Assembly (NCBI GenBank): GCA_014905825.1
Contig: JACGCN010000008.1
Location: forward strand, 1,302,001-1,366,000
Origin: Lyophyllum atratum
Taxonomy: Eukaryota; Basidiomycota; Agaricomycetes; Agaricales; Lyophyllaceae
DNA: 64,000 nt
Direction of reading: 5' to 3'
Shown: one piece after another, positions 1-14,116 of the stretch
Layout of the letters: every line of letters starts with the position of its first letter
Position numbering within the stretch: position 1 is the stretch's first letter
Notes under the pieces: model-generated
What the model was told of the DNA's origin: nothing
The model's input: only the letters and a program-made list of their open reading frames with translations
Database searches by the model: none
Made by a program: the position numbers and the translations under genes

Positions 1-106
1 CCGAATCAGGGATCCGGCGCTGTAGTACTAGTAGGATTCCATTGTCCGGAAGCATGATGCATGCGACTTCGACAACGACTGGAGGGCCGGCGAACAGGTT
101 GACGAC

Positions 107-517
107 GTGGGGAGGATGGAATGTGGAATATTGGAACACCACGCGTATTACATGAATATATGGGTGAATCGTGCGTATACCTATTGGACATATTCATCAG
201 GTTCACTTCTGATATGCTCTGCAGCCGATATCAACCCCCGGCGCGTCACATTGGGTGGGGAGCGGTTCCACTGCAAATCTTTTCCGCCCCAGAAGATCGT
301 CGATGCACTGCTGGTCGATAAGGACGACATAAATCAACCATTCAATACCAACCACTGGCTCCGAGCATGGTTGCTAGATGTCAAGCACTACATTGACGCC
401 AACCCTGGGAAGTCCGATCGAGAGATAGTGGAGTATGGTAAATCTACGGAACATTGCGCGGGACTGGTGAAGAGTTGGACCGAGCGCTTTGCGCAGCACC
501 GGTCAGCACCTATGTAG
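107..517 (+). CDS. unrecognised protein, probable terminal exon, 5' part uncertain
   Basis: An open frame runs to a stop at 515-517. The C-terminal 85 residues, from about position 245 on, look like real coding sequence: mixed composition, with a region rich in W, D and K around HWLRAWLLDVKHYIDANPG. The first 40 or so residues look less protein-like, so the true exon probably begins at a splice acceptor near 205-245 and the rest of the gene lies upstream, at or beyond the window edge. I do not recognise a family and suggest no function. The next gene (745-2576) is on the other strand and converges on this one. Confidence 0.35.
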   Translation: MGRMECGILEHHAYYMNIWVNRAYTYWTYSSGSLLICSAADINPRRVTLGGERFHCKSFPPQKIVDALLVDKDDINQPFNTNHWLRAWLLDVKHYIDANPGKSDREIVEYGKSTEHCAGLVKSWTERFAQHRSAPM

Positions 518-744
518 TTCTTCAAATATTATGATTCGTCGTACCATTAATGTCAGACTATGTCCGGTGGCAGCTCACTGCTACTCATGTTCCCGCTATC
601 GTTGAAATTGCTCAATGCTGAAAGGCAAAGGGAACGTATTTTACAACTGCAATTTCAATTTGTACATTTGCTAATAGCAATATCCTACCGTTAAATGAAA
701 ATAAGTATATACCTCTACAAGGGACCGACATCCCAGGACACACA

Positions 745-2576
745 CTAGACCTCGAGCTCATCACCGAACGGGTCCCAAATTTCCCCAGGCTTCAATATAG
801 GTTTTACCCATAGCGGCGGGAGCTTGGCGGGGTCGGTCTCGATGTGCTTCTTCTTCTTATCCTTATGTCTCCAGCTTGGGAAGCTCTTTTTCTCCTCTTT
901 TTTGGCTTCTTCGCATAGTTGATCGACCTCCTCATCGTCATCATTCACACTGGACATCCATTGCCGCTTCTTGTACTTCTCCATGCGCTTCTGCACGCGT
1001 TCGAGCCGGCGACGCTGCCATGGGGCATGCGGTGGTGCCGGTGTGAAAGCAGTCGCGGATAGTGTTGAGAGGGATGCGGCGTATAAGTCGTGCGGGTTGA
1101 ATTCGAAGCGGTTGGAGGTCGCGATGAAGGGAGAGCTGGCGTAGCCGACGGAGGAGGATGCGATAGGTGAAGAAGAGAAAGGGGAGGAGCTCGAGTGTAT
1201 GAGGCCAGGGGTCGAGCCTGTTTCGGATGGGCGTCCAAGTAGGTAAGGCTCGTCATCATCCGACTCCGAGCTGTCGGAGCCAGGATACTGGCATCGTCCG
1301 CTATGCTGGTGCACGAAACGTAGGTAGGTAGCGAACGCGTTTGATGCATTGAATTTGTCTATACTGAGCATCACGTTGGGATCCTCCTCCTCAACTTCGT
1401 CGATATCTTCCTGGTCATCCTGGGCGTCGTCGGAGTTCAGATCCTCCTCCTCAATGCCGTTAGCGAGGAATCCACACGAAGACGCGTCACCATACTCCGG
1501 ATCGGATTCTCCATCCGCATCTTCGGTGTCCTCCGCTACTGAGGACGTGGACCACGCGGAAGGACGGAAAGAAGGTACTGATAGCTTGCTGACTGGCACG
1601 GAAAATAGAGGTTTGGGAAGAGGGAGAGTCGAGTGAGGGAAGAGCCGGACGCGTCCCCGCGCACTAAAAACATAGGGAGCGTTGGAGACACCCGCGCGGC
1701 GAGGTAGAGAACCAGTGTTCAGGGTGATGTGTACTGCGGTGGTCTCATTGTGGTGCTATATAAACGAGGTTTAGTGAGCTGGTGCAAATTACGACTGAAA
1801 AGGTTTCAACTAACATATATGATGCCACGCGAAAGGTCGCCTCCTCTCGACCACGTATGCCCTATGGTGAATTCTTCTTCGGCTTCCCACGTCCATCCTG
1901 GATCATCCTCCCCACCCTCGCCTTCGTCTGTGTCCTCTTCTGCAGTGTTCTCTGTGTCGTCCTCTGGCTTCCGTGTGGTCGCGTCATCATCCCATAGAGC
2001 GTCTTCGTCGACCTCAGGCCTGTATCTGCATGGATCCCGCGAAGTAGACAGTCTATTCGAGGTATATCCACTCCGTATCTGGCAAGGCTTGTATGTTTGG
2101 GCGTACAAGACAATTTTCTTCTTCACTTCGAAAAGATGCCTGTCCTCTCGTTCATCGCCATAGCCGCCACCGAAAAGGAATGCGATAAGACAGCGCAGCT
2201 GTACAAAAGTGTAGCTGAGCGGGACTTGAACGACCCGATAGATGCCACCCATTCGTGGTGAGGCGCCTGGACGAACGAATTGGAAACGCAAGGGAAGGTG
2301 CTTAGAGAATGAACTGGGTGCTGGCAGCGAGTGAACGAGTGCTTGCGTGCGTTTTCGGCCCACAGGGTTGGACGGGGAGTCCAGGGGACGAGAAGGGTAA
2401 GGCGTGCCAGTAAAGGGTGTCTGGGGTTTGGAAAAATGTCTGGTCGGCAGGGGGGTATGAGGAATGGAGGTCATTCTGCGCTTGGCTGGTGGCTCGCGGT
2501 CGTCGGTAGATAGACTGTGTTCATCGTTGTGATCACTGTCCGTGGCGGCGAGCTCGAGTGTCCGCTTGGGCGCCAT
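745..2576 (-). CDS. pRiA4b Orf3-like domain protein with long acidic tail (two exons)
   Basis: Two exons join cleanly: 2576-1815 and 1755-745, with a 59-base GT-AG intron between them, giving 590 residues. Across the junction the protein reads GIIYHHNETTAVHITLNTG, a run that neither exon frame shows alone. The stretch YRVVQVPLSYTFVQLRCLIA plus LFGG..DREDRHLFEV and the IIYHH/HITLN motif resemble the plasmid pRiA4b Orf3-like domain found in many fungal proteins of unknown biochemical role. The N-terminus starts MAPKRTLEL and carries a basic KRR cluster. The second half is disordered: acidic runs, Ser-rich stretches, then a Lys-rich segment before the end. The start codon is the first ATG in frame. 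The domain call is from memory of the family pattern; function is unknown. Confidence 0.6.
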
Positions 2577-6355
<3,779 letters not shown>

Positions 6356-6369
6356 TCAACGTCGACTGG

Positions 6370-6703
6370 GAGCGGACCCACCCACACACGCGCCCGCCCA
6401 CAAGAGGCGTCAGCGCGCCAGCGAGTTTCATACTGGGACAGTTCCTTTTCATTTTCCTTTCTATTTCTCATCTATGCCATGCCTAATACTTATGGACTCA
6501 ATATGCACCTTACTCCCACTCCATTCTCGCACCAACCCGCCGCACCACGACGAACGATCTGCCGTACAGGAAGAGAATTCTAATCCCACCGCGTACTTAC
6601 AAAAGACCGATTATTTACTTTACTTTATTTTACGGATACTTAGCTATCCCCGCTTCTTAGCTCTGTAGTGTAGCTTGCCGGCGGTTAAAAATTGACTTCA
6701 TCA
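6370..6703 (+). mobile_element. 5'-truncated LINE (non-LTR retrotransposon) 3' end, copy 1
   Basis: This 334-base segment is the reverse complement, at roughly 80 percent identity by eye, of 6813-7140, the 3' untranslated end of the second LINE copy. It is flanked by an exact 14-base direct repeat, tcaacgtcgactgg, at 6356-6369 and 6704-6717, which is the expected target-site duplication. The 3' end reads GACTTCATCA and merges into the duplication, so the tail appears to be a short TCA repeat and not poly(A). No coding part remains; heavy 5' truncation is usual for target-primed reverse transcription. Confidence 0.8.
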
Positions 6704-6812
6704 TCAACGTCGACTGGATTACCCAATCAAACAGCAATGGGCCAGGAGCTCCGATTCGGAACTTGCCGGTGGCTCCGAGTCCTTGTTACTTGTCGTCCAC
6801 AACGACGTATGT

Positions 6813-7789
6813 TGATGATGAAGTCAAATTTAACCGCCGGCAAGCTACACTACAGAGCTAAGAAGCGGGGATAGCTAAGTATCCGAAAATAAAGTATAGT
6901 AAATAACTGGGCTTTTTGTAAGTAGGCGATAGGATTAAAAGTCTCTTCCTGTCCGGCAGATTGTTCGTTGTGGTGTAGCGGGTTGATGCGAGAGTAGAGT
7001 GGGGGTAGGGGTTCATAGTGGGTACCATAAGTAATGAGCATAGGATATAAGAGAAAAGGAAAAGGAAAGGAATGTCCCAATGTAAACTCGCCGGCGCGCT
7101 GTTGCCTCTTGTGGGCGTGCGTGTGCGTGGGCTCCGCTCGAAGGGTTTTCGTTTGTGCAGTCTGTGGACTGCGTGGGTGTGGTGTGGTGAGGCCGTTGGT
7201 GGGCCTGCTGGTTCATCGTCTGGGCGTCCGCGCCCGTTGTCCTTCAATCTCAGTCTCTCTCTCCTCCCTCATCCTCCTCGCCTCCCTCGGACCCGTCTCC
7301 TCCTCCTTCTTCTTCTTCATCGTCGTCTTCCTCGCTCCCGTCTCCTACGTTCCGTCTCCCCGTTCTCTCCCACCAGCGGTCTTCTTCCTCCTCACTGTCC
7401 TCGTCTTCCAACTCCGGTGTTACCGGTGCGTTGCGTGGTTGTCCCGTCTTCGTGAACGCTCCCGACTTGGTGAGGAACTTGATGTAAACCTCGAGTCCTT
7501 CCCTCGTGCCGAGGAGGTCGGGTAGGCTGAGTTCGGGGAATTTGTCGGTCAGGATGTCGCGGTATTCTTCATATCTTGGGCATTGTGTGATTACGTGTTC
7601 TCGGGATTGGAATTCTTCGCCACAAGGGCACTCTACAGATTCAGTGGGTACGAATTTGGCATAGTACTCACCAATGAATGCATGTCGTGTACGGCTTTGC
7701 GTGAGTCTGCTGAAAACCTCCCGTGAGGTTGACTTCACGTGGTCCTTGAGTTTCCAGGCTGGGGGGAATTGATTGGCGATGCCGAATCC
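6813..7789 (-). mobile_element. 5'-truncated LINE, copy 2 (C-terminal ORF2 plus 3' UTR)
   Basis: The element is bounded by an exact 16-base direct repeat, ccacaacgacgtatgt, at 6797-6812 and 7790-7805. Between them on the minus strand lie the last part of an ORF2-type protein (7789-7250) and about 440 bases of 3' UTR ending in TCATCATCA. Copy 1 at 6370-6703 lies tail to tail with it, only 109 bases away, so the two 3' ends form a 330-base inverted repeat around the loop 6704-6812. Both insertions postdate the target sequence, as each carries a separate duplication. Confidence 0.82.
7250..7789 (-). pseudogene. LINE ORF2 C-terminal fragment with CCHC-like knuckle
   Basis: About 180 residues, open to the stop at 7250. 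The fragment contains CPCGEEFQSREHVITQCPRY, a Cys/His knuckle of the kind that follows reverse transcriptase and RNase H in fungal LINE ORF2 proteins, preceded by a helix with TSREVFSRLTQSRTRHAFIG. The tail is very acidic (Glu, Asp and Gly runs). The open frame continues upstream to 7933, but everything beyond 7789 lies outside the target-site duplication and is host DNA read through by chance. There is no start codon of its own, so it is not a functional gene. Confidence 0.75.
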
Positions 7790-7805
7790 CCACAACGACG
7801 TATGT

Positions 7806-9040
7806 GATGTGCGCGAGAACTCGACAGTCACACCACCAATTTCCCCTGCTGGGTCCCCCTTAAAACTATGCATCGCTATCAGGCTCTTATACCCGGACAA
7901 TGATATCGATTCACTGGTTGTCACCCTGAACAAGCTCTTGCCTCGTTACCATTTGCCCATGCATACATACTTGCGTGTCTGTGCACTGATACGCCGGTTC
8001 ACTTGAGCCACCGATACGATTGTTCCTCCCCATTTGCCATTTGTCGACTGTGGTCCGCATATCAGGTCCGCAATGCATCCTATAAACGCGTTTATCCCAC
8101 CCAGCAGTGGCCCCAGCAACCCACTGCCACACGGTTTCGCTCGGCATGGCTTCGAAATCATTTGGAAGCTATGACTGAATGGCATTCCCGCCCTGTGGCC
8201 TGGGTTTGGGCTGTGGAACATAAACGACGCCCGACGTAAACCTCGCACTCCCCTCTGATTCTCCCGTATGGCGTGAAACGTGTTTCTTTTCATTACAGAA
8301 CACGTCGGTCATGGAGTGCTGGACTTCATATGTTTCCCTATAATCAAATGCTCTCTGTGCGTGGACATAAGTAATTCTACAGTACAATCTATCTGCGCTA
8401 TGACATCGTTGGTAAGTTGTTCCCGACTTTGCAATTTGATTATTGGCCTGACGGCAATCATTCGAGAACGATATCTCGCTATCTATGCTTCAACTTCGGT
8501 GGGCAGCGCATTGATATCAAGTACTCGGTGCCCAGGCCCTCAGCTCGCCCAGTTTGAGACCGACGCCCACCCGATCGCAACACACACAAACATCAAAATG
8601 CACCATACTGGAAAGTCGCTGGACGCGGGTACCGTACTTACTACTTGCATCAAGTTTCAGATTTCTCCAGGAACTTGACCGTTGAAGCATCCTGCTGCTA
8701 AGGCTGCCCAGATTATCCTGAGGTGCTGCTTTCTTGAGGATTTTAGAATGGAGGGAGAGATGTCTCTCTACATGCGTTCTTGCTGCATTGTTGCTGCAGT
8801 CGATCCGAGGCGCGGTTTTCAGAATATCCTAGTCCAGAAGTATGTATTTTGTGACCTTTCATTCAATGTTTGTATCGCTAATGTGACATCGTCAATCAGA
8901 CTTTTTGGGTCAAGGGCGGGATCATCCCAGTTTAGGACATTCAAACTACAACTCGGGGACGTATGTTCTATCCCCTGCGTTGCCACACCGCCATAGAATC
9001 GACCATCTATGCGCTTCAGCTAATCCGCATTCGGAAGCAG
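7806..9040. other. intergenic, nothing recognised
   Basis: About 1.2 kb between the LINE insertion and the GMC oxidoreductase promoter. Several open frames of 80-130 codons exist on both strands, but none shows a recognisable motif, splice-supported continuation or believable composition. I see no repeat or RNA gene. Confidence 0.4.
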
Positions 9041-9046
9041 CGAGCG

Positions 9047-9054
9047 TATAAGTA
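9047..9054 (+). promoter_or_regulatory. TATA box of the GMC oxidoreductase gene
   Basis: TATAAGTA lies 87 bases before the ATG at 9134. It is followed by a pyrimidine-rich tract (about 9081-9126), a common arrangement just before the transcription start in strongly expressed fungal genes for secreted enzymes. Confidence 0.5.
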
Positions 9055-9133
9055 GGCGGAGCACTCGACTCTGCATCCTCATTACTTATCTTCCTTTCCT
9101 TTCTTTCTCTCCCTTTCTGCTTCATCCTATAAT

Positions 9134-11394
9134 ATGCAGCTCTCCAGTGCTGCCCGTTCTGCACTTGCGTGTTTCTTGTTTTCACTTGCGTTCACTCGTG
9201 CCGAAATTATCTCAAGCCTTCAACAAAACACTCGCTATGACTTCGTCATCGTTGGAGGTACTTGATTGCCGATTTCTGTTTCTACTTGCATCACAAGCTT
9301 ATTCCCGCTTGCTTTTATCCAAGGTGGTACCGCTGGCAACGTAATCGCCAATCGCCTCACCGAAAATCCTAAATTCAAGGTTCTTCTCCTCGAGGCCGGT
9401 GGATCGTATGTTTCCTACCTTCATCGGCGGGTTCAATCAACTCATGACTATGCATACAGACAGGAAGGTGTTATCGCCGCGATGATCCCATTCCTAGGCG
9501 GCACCCTTACACCGAACACTCCTTACGACTGGAACTACACAACTACACCACAAGTTGGCCTTGGCGGGCGATCAATACCTTATCCAAGGGGTCATATACT
9601 GGGCGGATGTAGTACCGTCAGTGAGTACTGACTCGTACGAAAGCTTCATCGTTCCATTTATCGACGAATTTCCCCAAGACTATGTAATGTACACCCGCGG
9701 GCCTGCTGAGGACTATGATAAATTTGCTAAGATAACCGGAGACCAAGGCTGGTCTTGGAAACAACTGCAGCCTTACTTCAAGAAGAACGAGAAATGGACC
9801 CCTCCTGCTGATGGACATAACACTACGGGACAATTCGATCCTAAAATTCACGGTTTCAACGGCATAAATTCGGTTAGTCTCTCCGGATCACCGACGCCCA
9901 TCGATGGACGAGTCATCAAAGCAACGACACAACTGGGTTCGGACTATAAATTCAACTTGGACATTAACTCTGGCAACCCTCTGGGAATTGGTATGAATGT
10001 CATTCTATGCATTCTCTCGATGTCACCGTTGATGTCTTCATGCGTTGCAGGTTGGATTCAGGTTACTGTAGATGGCGCGAAACGCAGCAGCTCCGCAACT
10101 TCCTATCTCGCTCCTCAATTCATGAAGAGGCCCAATCTTCATGTATTAATCAATGCCCAAGTCTCCCGCCTGATACAGACCGGAAAGGACAAGGATAGAG
10201 GGTTGCCAGCATTCAGAGCTGTGGAATTCCGGACAAGTGCAACAGGTGGGTAAATTTAATCTAACTTCGTCGGCCAATATCTCATGCATAATACAATACT
10301 AGGTCGTTTGCAGACTGTGACTGCCACAAAGGAAGTGATCCTTTCCGCTGGAACAGTCGGAACGCCACATATCCTACTCAATTCTGGCATTGGGAACCCA
10401 AGTTCACTCAAAGCCGTCGATGTTCAGTCGCTGGTCAACCTCCCCGAGGTCGGTGAGAATCTGGGTGACCATTCTTTCCTCGCAAACCCCTGGCTCGTTA
10501 ACTCGGTATGCACCTCCAGTCATCTGCCAAGTATCACATCTAACGCTCAGCTAGACTGATACCTTTGAACCGTTCCTACGCGACCCTGTCGTGCAGAATA
10601 AGGACATCACGCAATGGTCTGAAACGGGTAAAGGACCTATGGTCAATACAATTAGCTCCCATTATGGCTTCTTCCGAATTCCCAAGAGTAATTCGGTGCT
10701 CTCTAATGGCGGTGATCCCACGTCCGGCCCTAATACCCCTCACTATGAATTCCTCGTCTCCGTTAGTCGCTCTAGAATGATACGTGTGACTTGTCCTGAC
10801 CTCTGCTATGTGATAGAATGGCCTCCCAGTCCCCGGCGCTCCCCCCACAGGCAACTTCATTGGCATCGGCACAATTGTCTTGTCGAGTACATCACGCGGC
10901 TCCATTAAGCTCAAGTCCAAGAATCCCTTCGATGCACCTCTCGTTGACCCGGCCCTCCTAAAATCGAATTTCGACAAAGTCGCCATGCGCGAAGCGGTCA
11001 AAACTGCGATGAAGTTTCTGGCTGCGCCCGCCTGGTCAGGCTACGTCATCCAGCAGGTCGGCGCGTTCGCTGGTGTGAAGACGGATGCACAAATCGATGC
11101 ATACGTCGCAGCGAACGCGGGTACGATCTTCCATCCAGCTGGGACCGCGGCGATGTCACCCAGGGGCTCGAATAAGGGTGTGACAGATCCTGATCTGAGG
11201 TTGAAGAAGACTGCGGGTGTCCGCGTTGTTGACGCTTCTGTTTTCGTGAGTCTTCGTCTCATATCAAGTCAAGTACTGTTATCCTTAAAATGGTCGGTCC
11301 ACAGCCGTTCGTCCCCAGCGCACATCTTCAAGCGCCTGTCTATGTCTTCGCCGAGAGGGCAGCTGACCTCATCAAGTCGTCCTACTATTATTAA
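9134..11394 (+). CDS. secreted GMC oxidoreductase, aryl-alcohol-oxidase-like
   Basis: Nine exons (9134-9257, 9324-9405, 9460-9620, 9679-9990, 10051-10245, 10303-10505, 10555-10761, 10817-11245, 11305-11394) keep frame throughout and give 600 residues, the normal length for this family. The protein starts with a signal peptide (MQLSSAARSALACFLFSLAF), then the FAD-binding motif YDFVIVGGGTAGNVIANRL, LLLEAGG, the GMC signatures PRGHILGGCST and SAGTVGTPHILLNSGIG, and the C-terminal FHPAGTAAM and PSAHLQAPVY, which supply the catalytic His pair. GMC oxidases of this type oxidise alcohols with FAD and give H2O2 to extracellular peroxidases during lignocellulose decay. Substrate cannot be read from sequence; aryl-alcohol oxidase is the closest guess, with glucose or other alcohol oxidases possible. 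It appears intact. Confidence 0.92.
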
Positions 11395-13101
11395 TGTTAT
11401 CATCAACATTTTCTCCTATATAATTTACCATAGGAGTGTAGTGAACTTTTTCCATACTTGTAGCCTTTCCGTAATGGGTGCCGGCTCCGCGTTCCTTTCG
11501 TATTTACTACTCCTATATACCAGCTAAAGCTTCAATAGTCGCTGCATTTAAGGAATGACAATAACTGTAAGAGCTAAAGGGCCCACATCGAGAGTTCACC
11601 ATCTCGCTCGCCGTAGAACTAAATCAAGGATAATCCTGCACAGATGGTTTCACAGGTACGCGGAGCAGATACCGCCGAGAGGGATAAGTGGGCAAATGCA
11701 TGACCCAGCGTTGGAACTTGGCGCAGGGTCCCAGATGAACGGAATACAGGGAGGCGGGCTCGGTGACTGGCCTGCACTGTACGGGCGAACTACGCCCCTA
11801 AAAATTTGTGTAGGTAAGAGGCGGACTGACGATGGGAAAAGGTAAGTCCCCGAGGTTGCAACGGATTCCGTACTCGTAGAATATAATTAGGAAAGTCCGG
11901 ATTTGAGGAGAGTTATGTTGCGAACTTCCTCAAGGTCTGCAGGTAAGAAACCAGCGACTTCCGGAGGTCACTTCCTTGCAGTGGGGTGGCGCATGCAGGC
12001 ACAAAAACACCCGCAATAGTAGTATTGGAGAAGATAGTCGATGCTTCAATGTTGTTGTACGGTGACAAATTGAGGGATGTCGACCAGACGTGGATGCATC
12101 TAAAGCTCCTGCCAAACCGCACCAAAGAGACGCCCACGATGCAGTCACGACCAAGTCACGACCATATAACTTCGCCACACTTACAACATGCAGTGCAGCA
12201 GGCCTTTGAGGTTGCGTTTACCCACCACAATATCCTACCCTTTCCCTAGGCCTCCTTGAATCCGCGCATTCCAGTCATCTGACGATCGCCATCCTCCCGT
12301 TTTCTGCCCGTTTCTACTACGCAGCAGTTCCATTCCTCGCCTGTAGGTGTAATATTTTCGACGAACTGATCATCGTGTTTATCATATAGTATTTCACAAT
12401 AGGATGACCTCAATCTATATCGATGCGGGCCCATTTACTACCGAAGTAGTGGAAGCCTCGCCGATAGAGCCATGGCAGCCTCCGGTAGGTCCAGCGGAAC
12501 CCAATCCATGTGCACACGGTGGCTACATGAGTGGCGGTCTAACTGTGAAAACTGCAGGCATATAGCTCTCGCCCGCCCTCCTACGCTCCTCCCCAGACTC
12601 AAAGCCTATGCCAGGTATGAGCTCACTCAAGTCATGCTCAGATGGTAGCTTGGCTTATGGTTGAGCGCCACATAACTTCAGGAGTGCGGAATATACCCCA
12701 AAGTCCTGACCGTACATGGTTTCGAGCACCCCTTCTGCAGCAAAACCTGCGCCCGAAAGCACCTCCATGCTCTCTCCACGACCGCGACCCCGACTCCTAG
12801 CCAAACTCTTTGTCTGGTGCGCGTTCCACCTCCCACTCTCACCCTTGACGTCATCCACTCACCATGCTTTCTGCACGATGTAGGGGTGCGGGAAGTATCC
12901 GCAGGCCGTATCAGGGGGCACCCAGTACCCGCATTGCAGCAGGACGTGTGCCCGGAAATGGCCTATCACCTCACGGGGCTGTGCGCTGACTGGATGCCTC
13001 ACGCCGATCACAGGCGCTTTTGGCTCCTTCTGCTGCGCCGCGCATGCGCAGTAAGCTTTCTTCCTTTCTCTCCATGTTCAGAAACGATTAAACTAACAAC
13101 C
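11395..13101. other. intergenic, nothing recognised
   Basis: A 1.7-kb gap between the GMC gene and the NADAR gene. Open frames (for example 11555-11845 plus, 11930-12178 minus, 12655-12858 minus) lack motifs and believable splice partners. The frame that runs into the NADAR gene from 12817 is open by chance or is 5' UTR; its residues do not look like part of the domain protein. Confidence 0.4.
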
Positions 13102-13911
13102 ATGTGTTTTTTCAGCAAGTCCTCCAGACGGCAGAACGTGTTGCACAAGAAGCCATTGACACTCACTCCCCCACCCCAATATGGGCAGAGGGTAGGCGGT
13201 CCGCTGTCGGCGCAACCACAGAGACACGGGGGAGCTACGCAGCTTCGCCATTTTTGTCGGTCAAATCCCATCCTGACTTCGGCGGTGGCGAAGCCTGTGC
13301 TATTCTACGACAAACATGCCCCGCATTACGGGTTTACAAATTTCTCGCAGCATCCTGTTGTCTTTGAGGGCAAGAAGTACCCGACGAGCGAGCACCTCTT
13401 CCAATCTTTCAAGGTATGACAATCCCTATTTTCAGGCGCTCAAAGAAGGTCTTTAACTCTTGTGGATAGTTCCATGACCATAAACCGTATCTTGCGGAGC
13501 ACATTCGGAAATGCTCCAGTAAGCCAAGCGTGGCTTTTGCGGAGGCTCGCCGATACCAGCAGGATGTCCGACCAGATTGGCCTCATGTAAACATGGAGAA
13601 GGTATGTATCTATCTAGAACTGGCTCTCAACAAGTAGTAACTGTGAATTCCTCAGATGGATATTACTTTGTGGCACAAGTTCACGCAGCATTCTTCATTG
13701 AAGGCTGAGCTATTGGCCACTGGAGACGCTGAACTCGTCGAGGTAAGGACACCTCAATGTTCTGTTGTATTTCGCTTCACCCATGCTGATAAACTTACCT
13801 CAGGATTCTCCTATCGATGCGTTTTGGGGTGTTGGGCATGATGGAAAGGGCAGAAACGAGTTAGGCAAGGCGCTGATGAGGCTGAGAAAACAATTTCGTG
13901 CAAATCCTTGA
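13102..13911 (+). CDS. NADAR (YbiA-like, DUF1768) domain protein
   Basis: Four exons (13102-13413, 13470-13601, 13656-13742, 13804-13911) give 212 residues. The domain begins at about residue 73: FYDKHAPHYGFTNFSQHPV, YPTSEHLFQSFKF, then FAEARRYQQDVRPDW and the closing DAFWGVGHDGKGRNELGKAL with the conserved W-G-x-G-x-D-G-x-G-x-N-x-L-G-K-x-L signature. NADAR proteins act on ADP-ribose-related or riboflavin-pathway intermediates; bacterial YbiA-type members have N-glycosidase activity, and fungal roles are poorly known. The first 70 residues are basic and Pro-rich, begin MCFFSKSSRRQN and look disordered. The start was taken as the ATG at 13102 because upstream sequence in frame is not protein-like. 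Confidence 0.85.
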
Positions 13912-14116
13912 AAGTCTTTTTATGTTATCGTCGCGATTGCTTTTATGTATCGATATAATGGGTGGCACTAGATAGTCTGTATTAATGCTTTATATGATCT
14001 ATTCTGAAAGATGTTGCATGTCAAAAAAAGTCCTTTTGATGGCCGACACTCTTTGTCTTCGACGTCCATGAAAGGCCACATCCAGACGGCCCCAGCCTGC
14101 CTTTATCGATCGCCCA

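Noticed and set aside
7790..7933. N-terminal 48 codons of the frame running into the LINE ORF2 fragment
   Set aside because: They lie outside the 16-base target-site duplication, so they are host sequence joined by chance.
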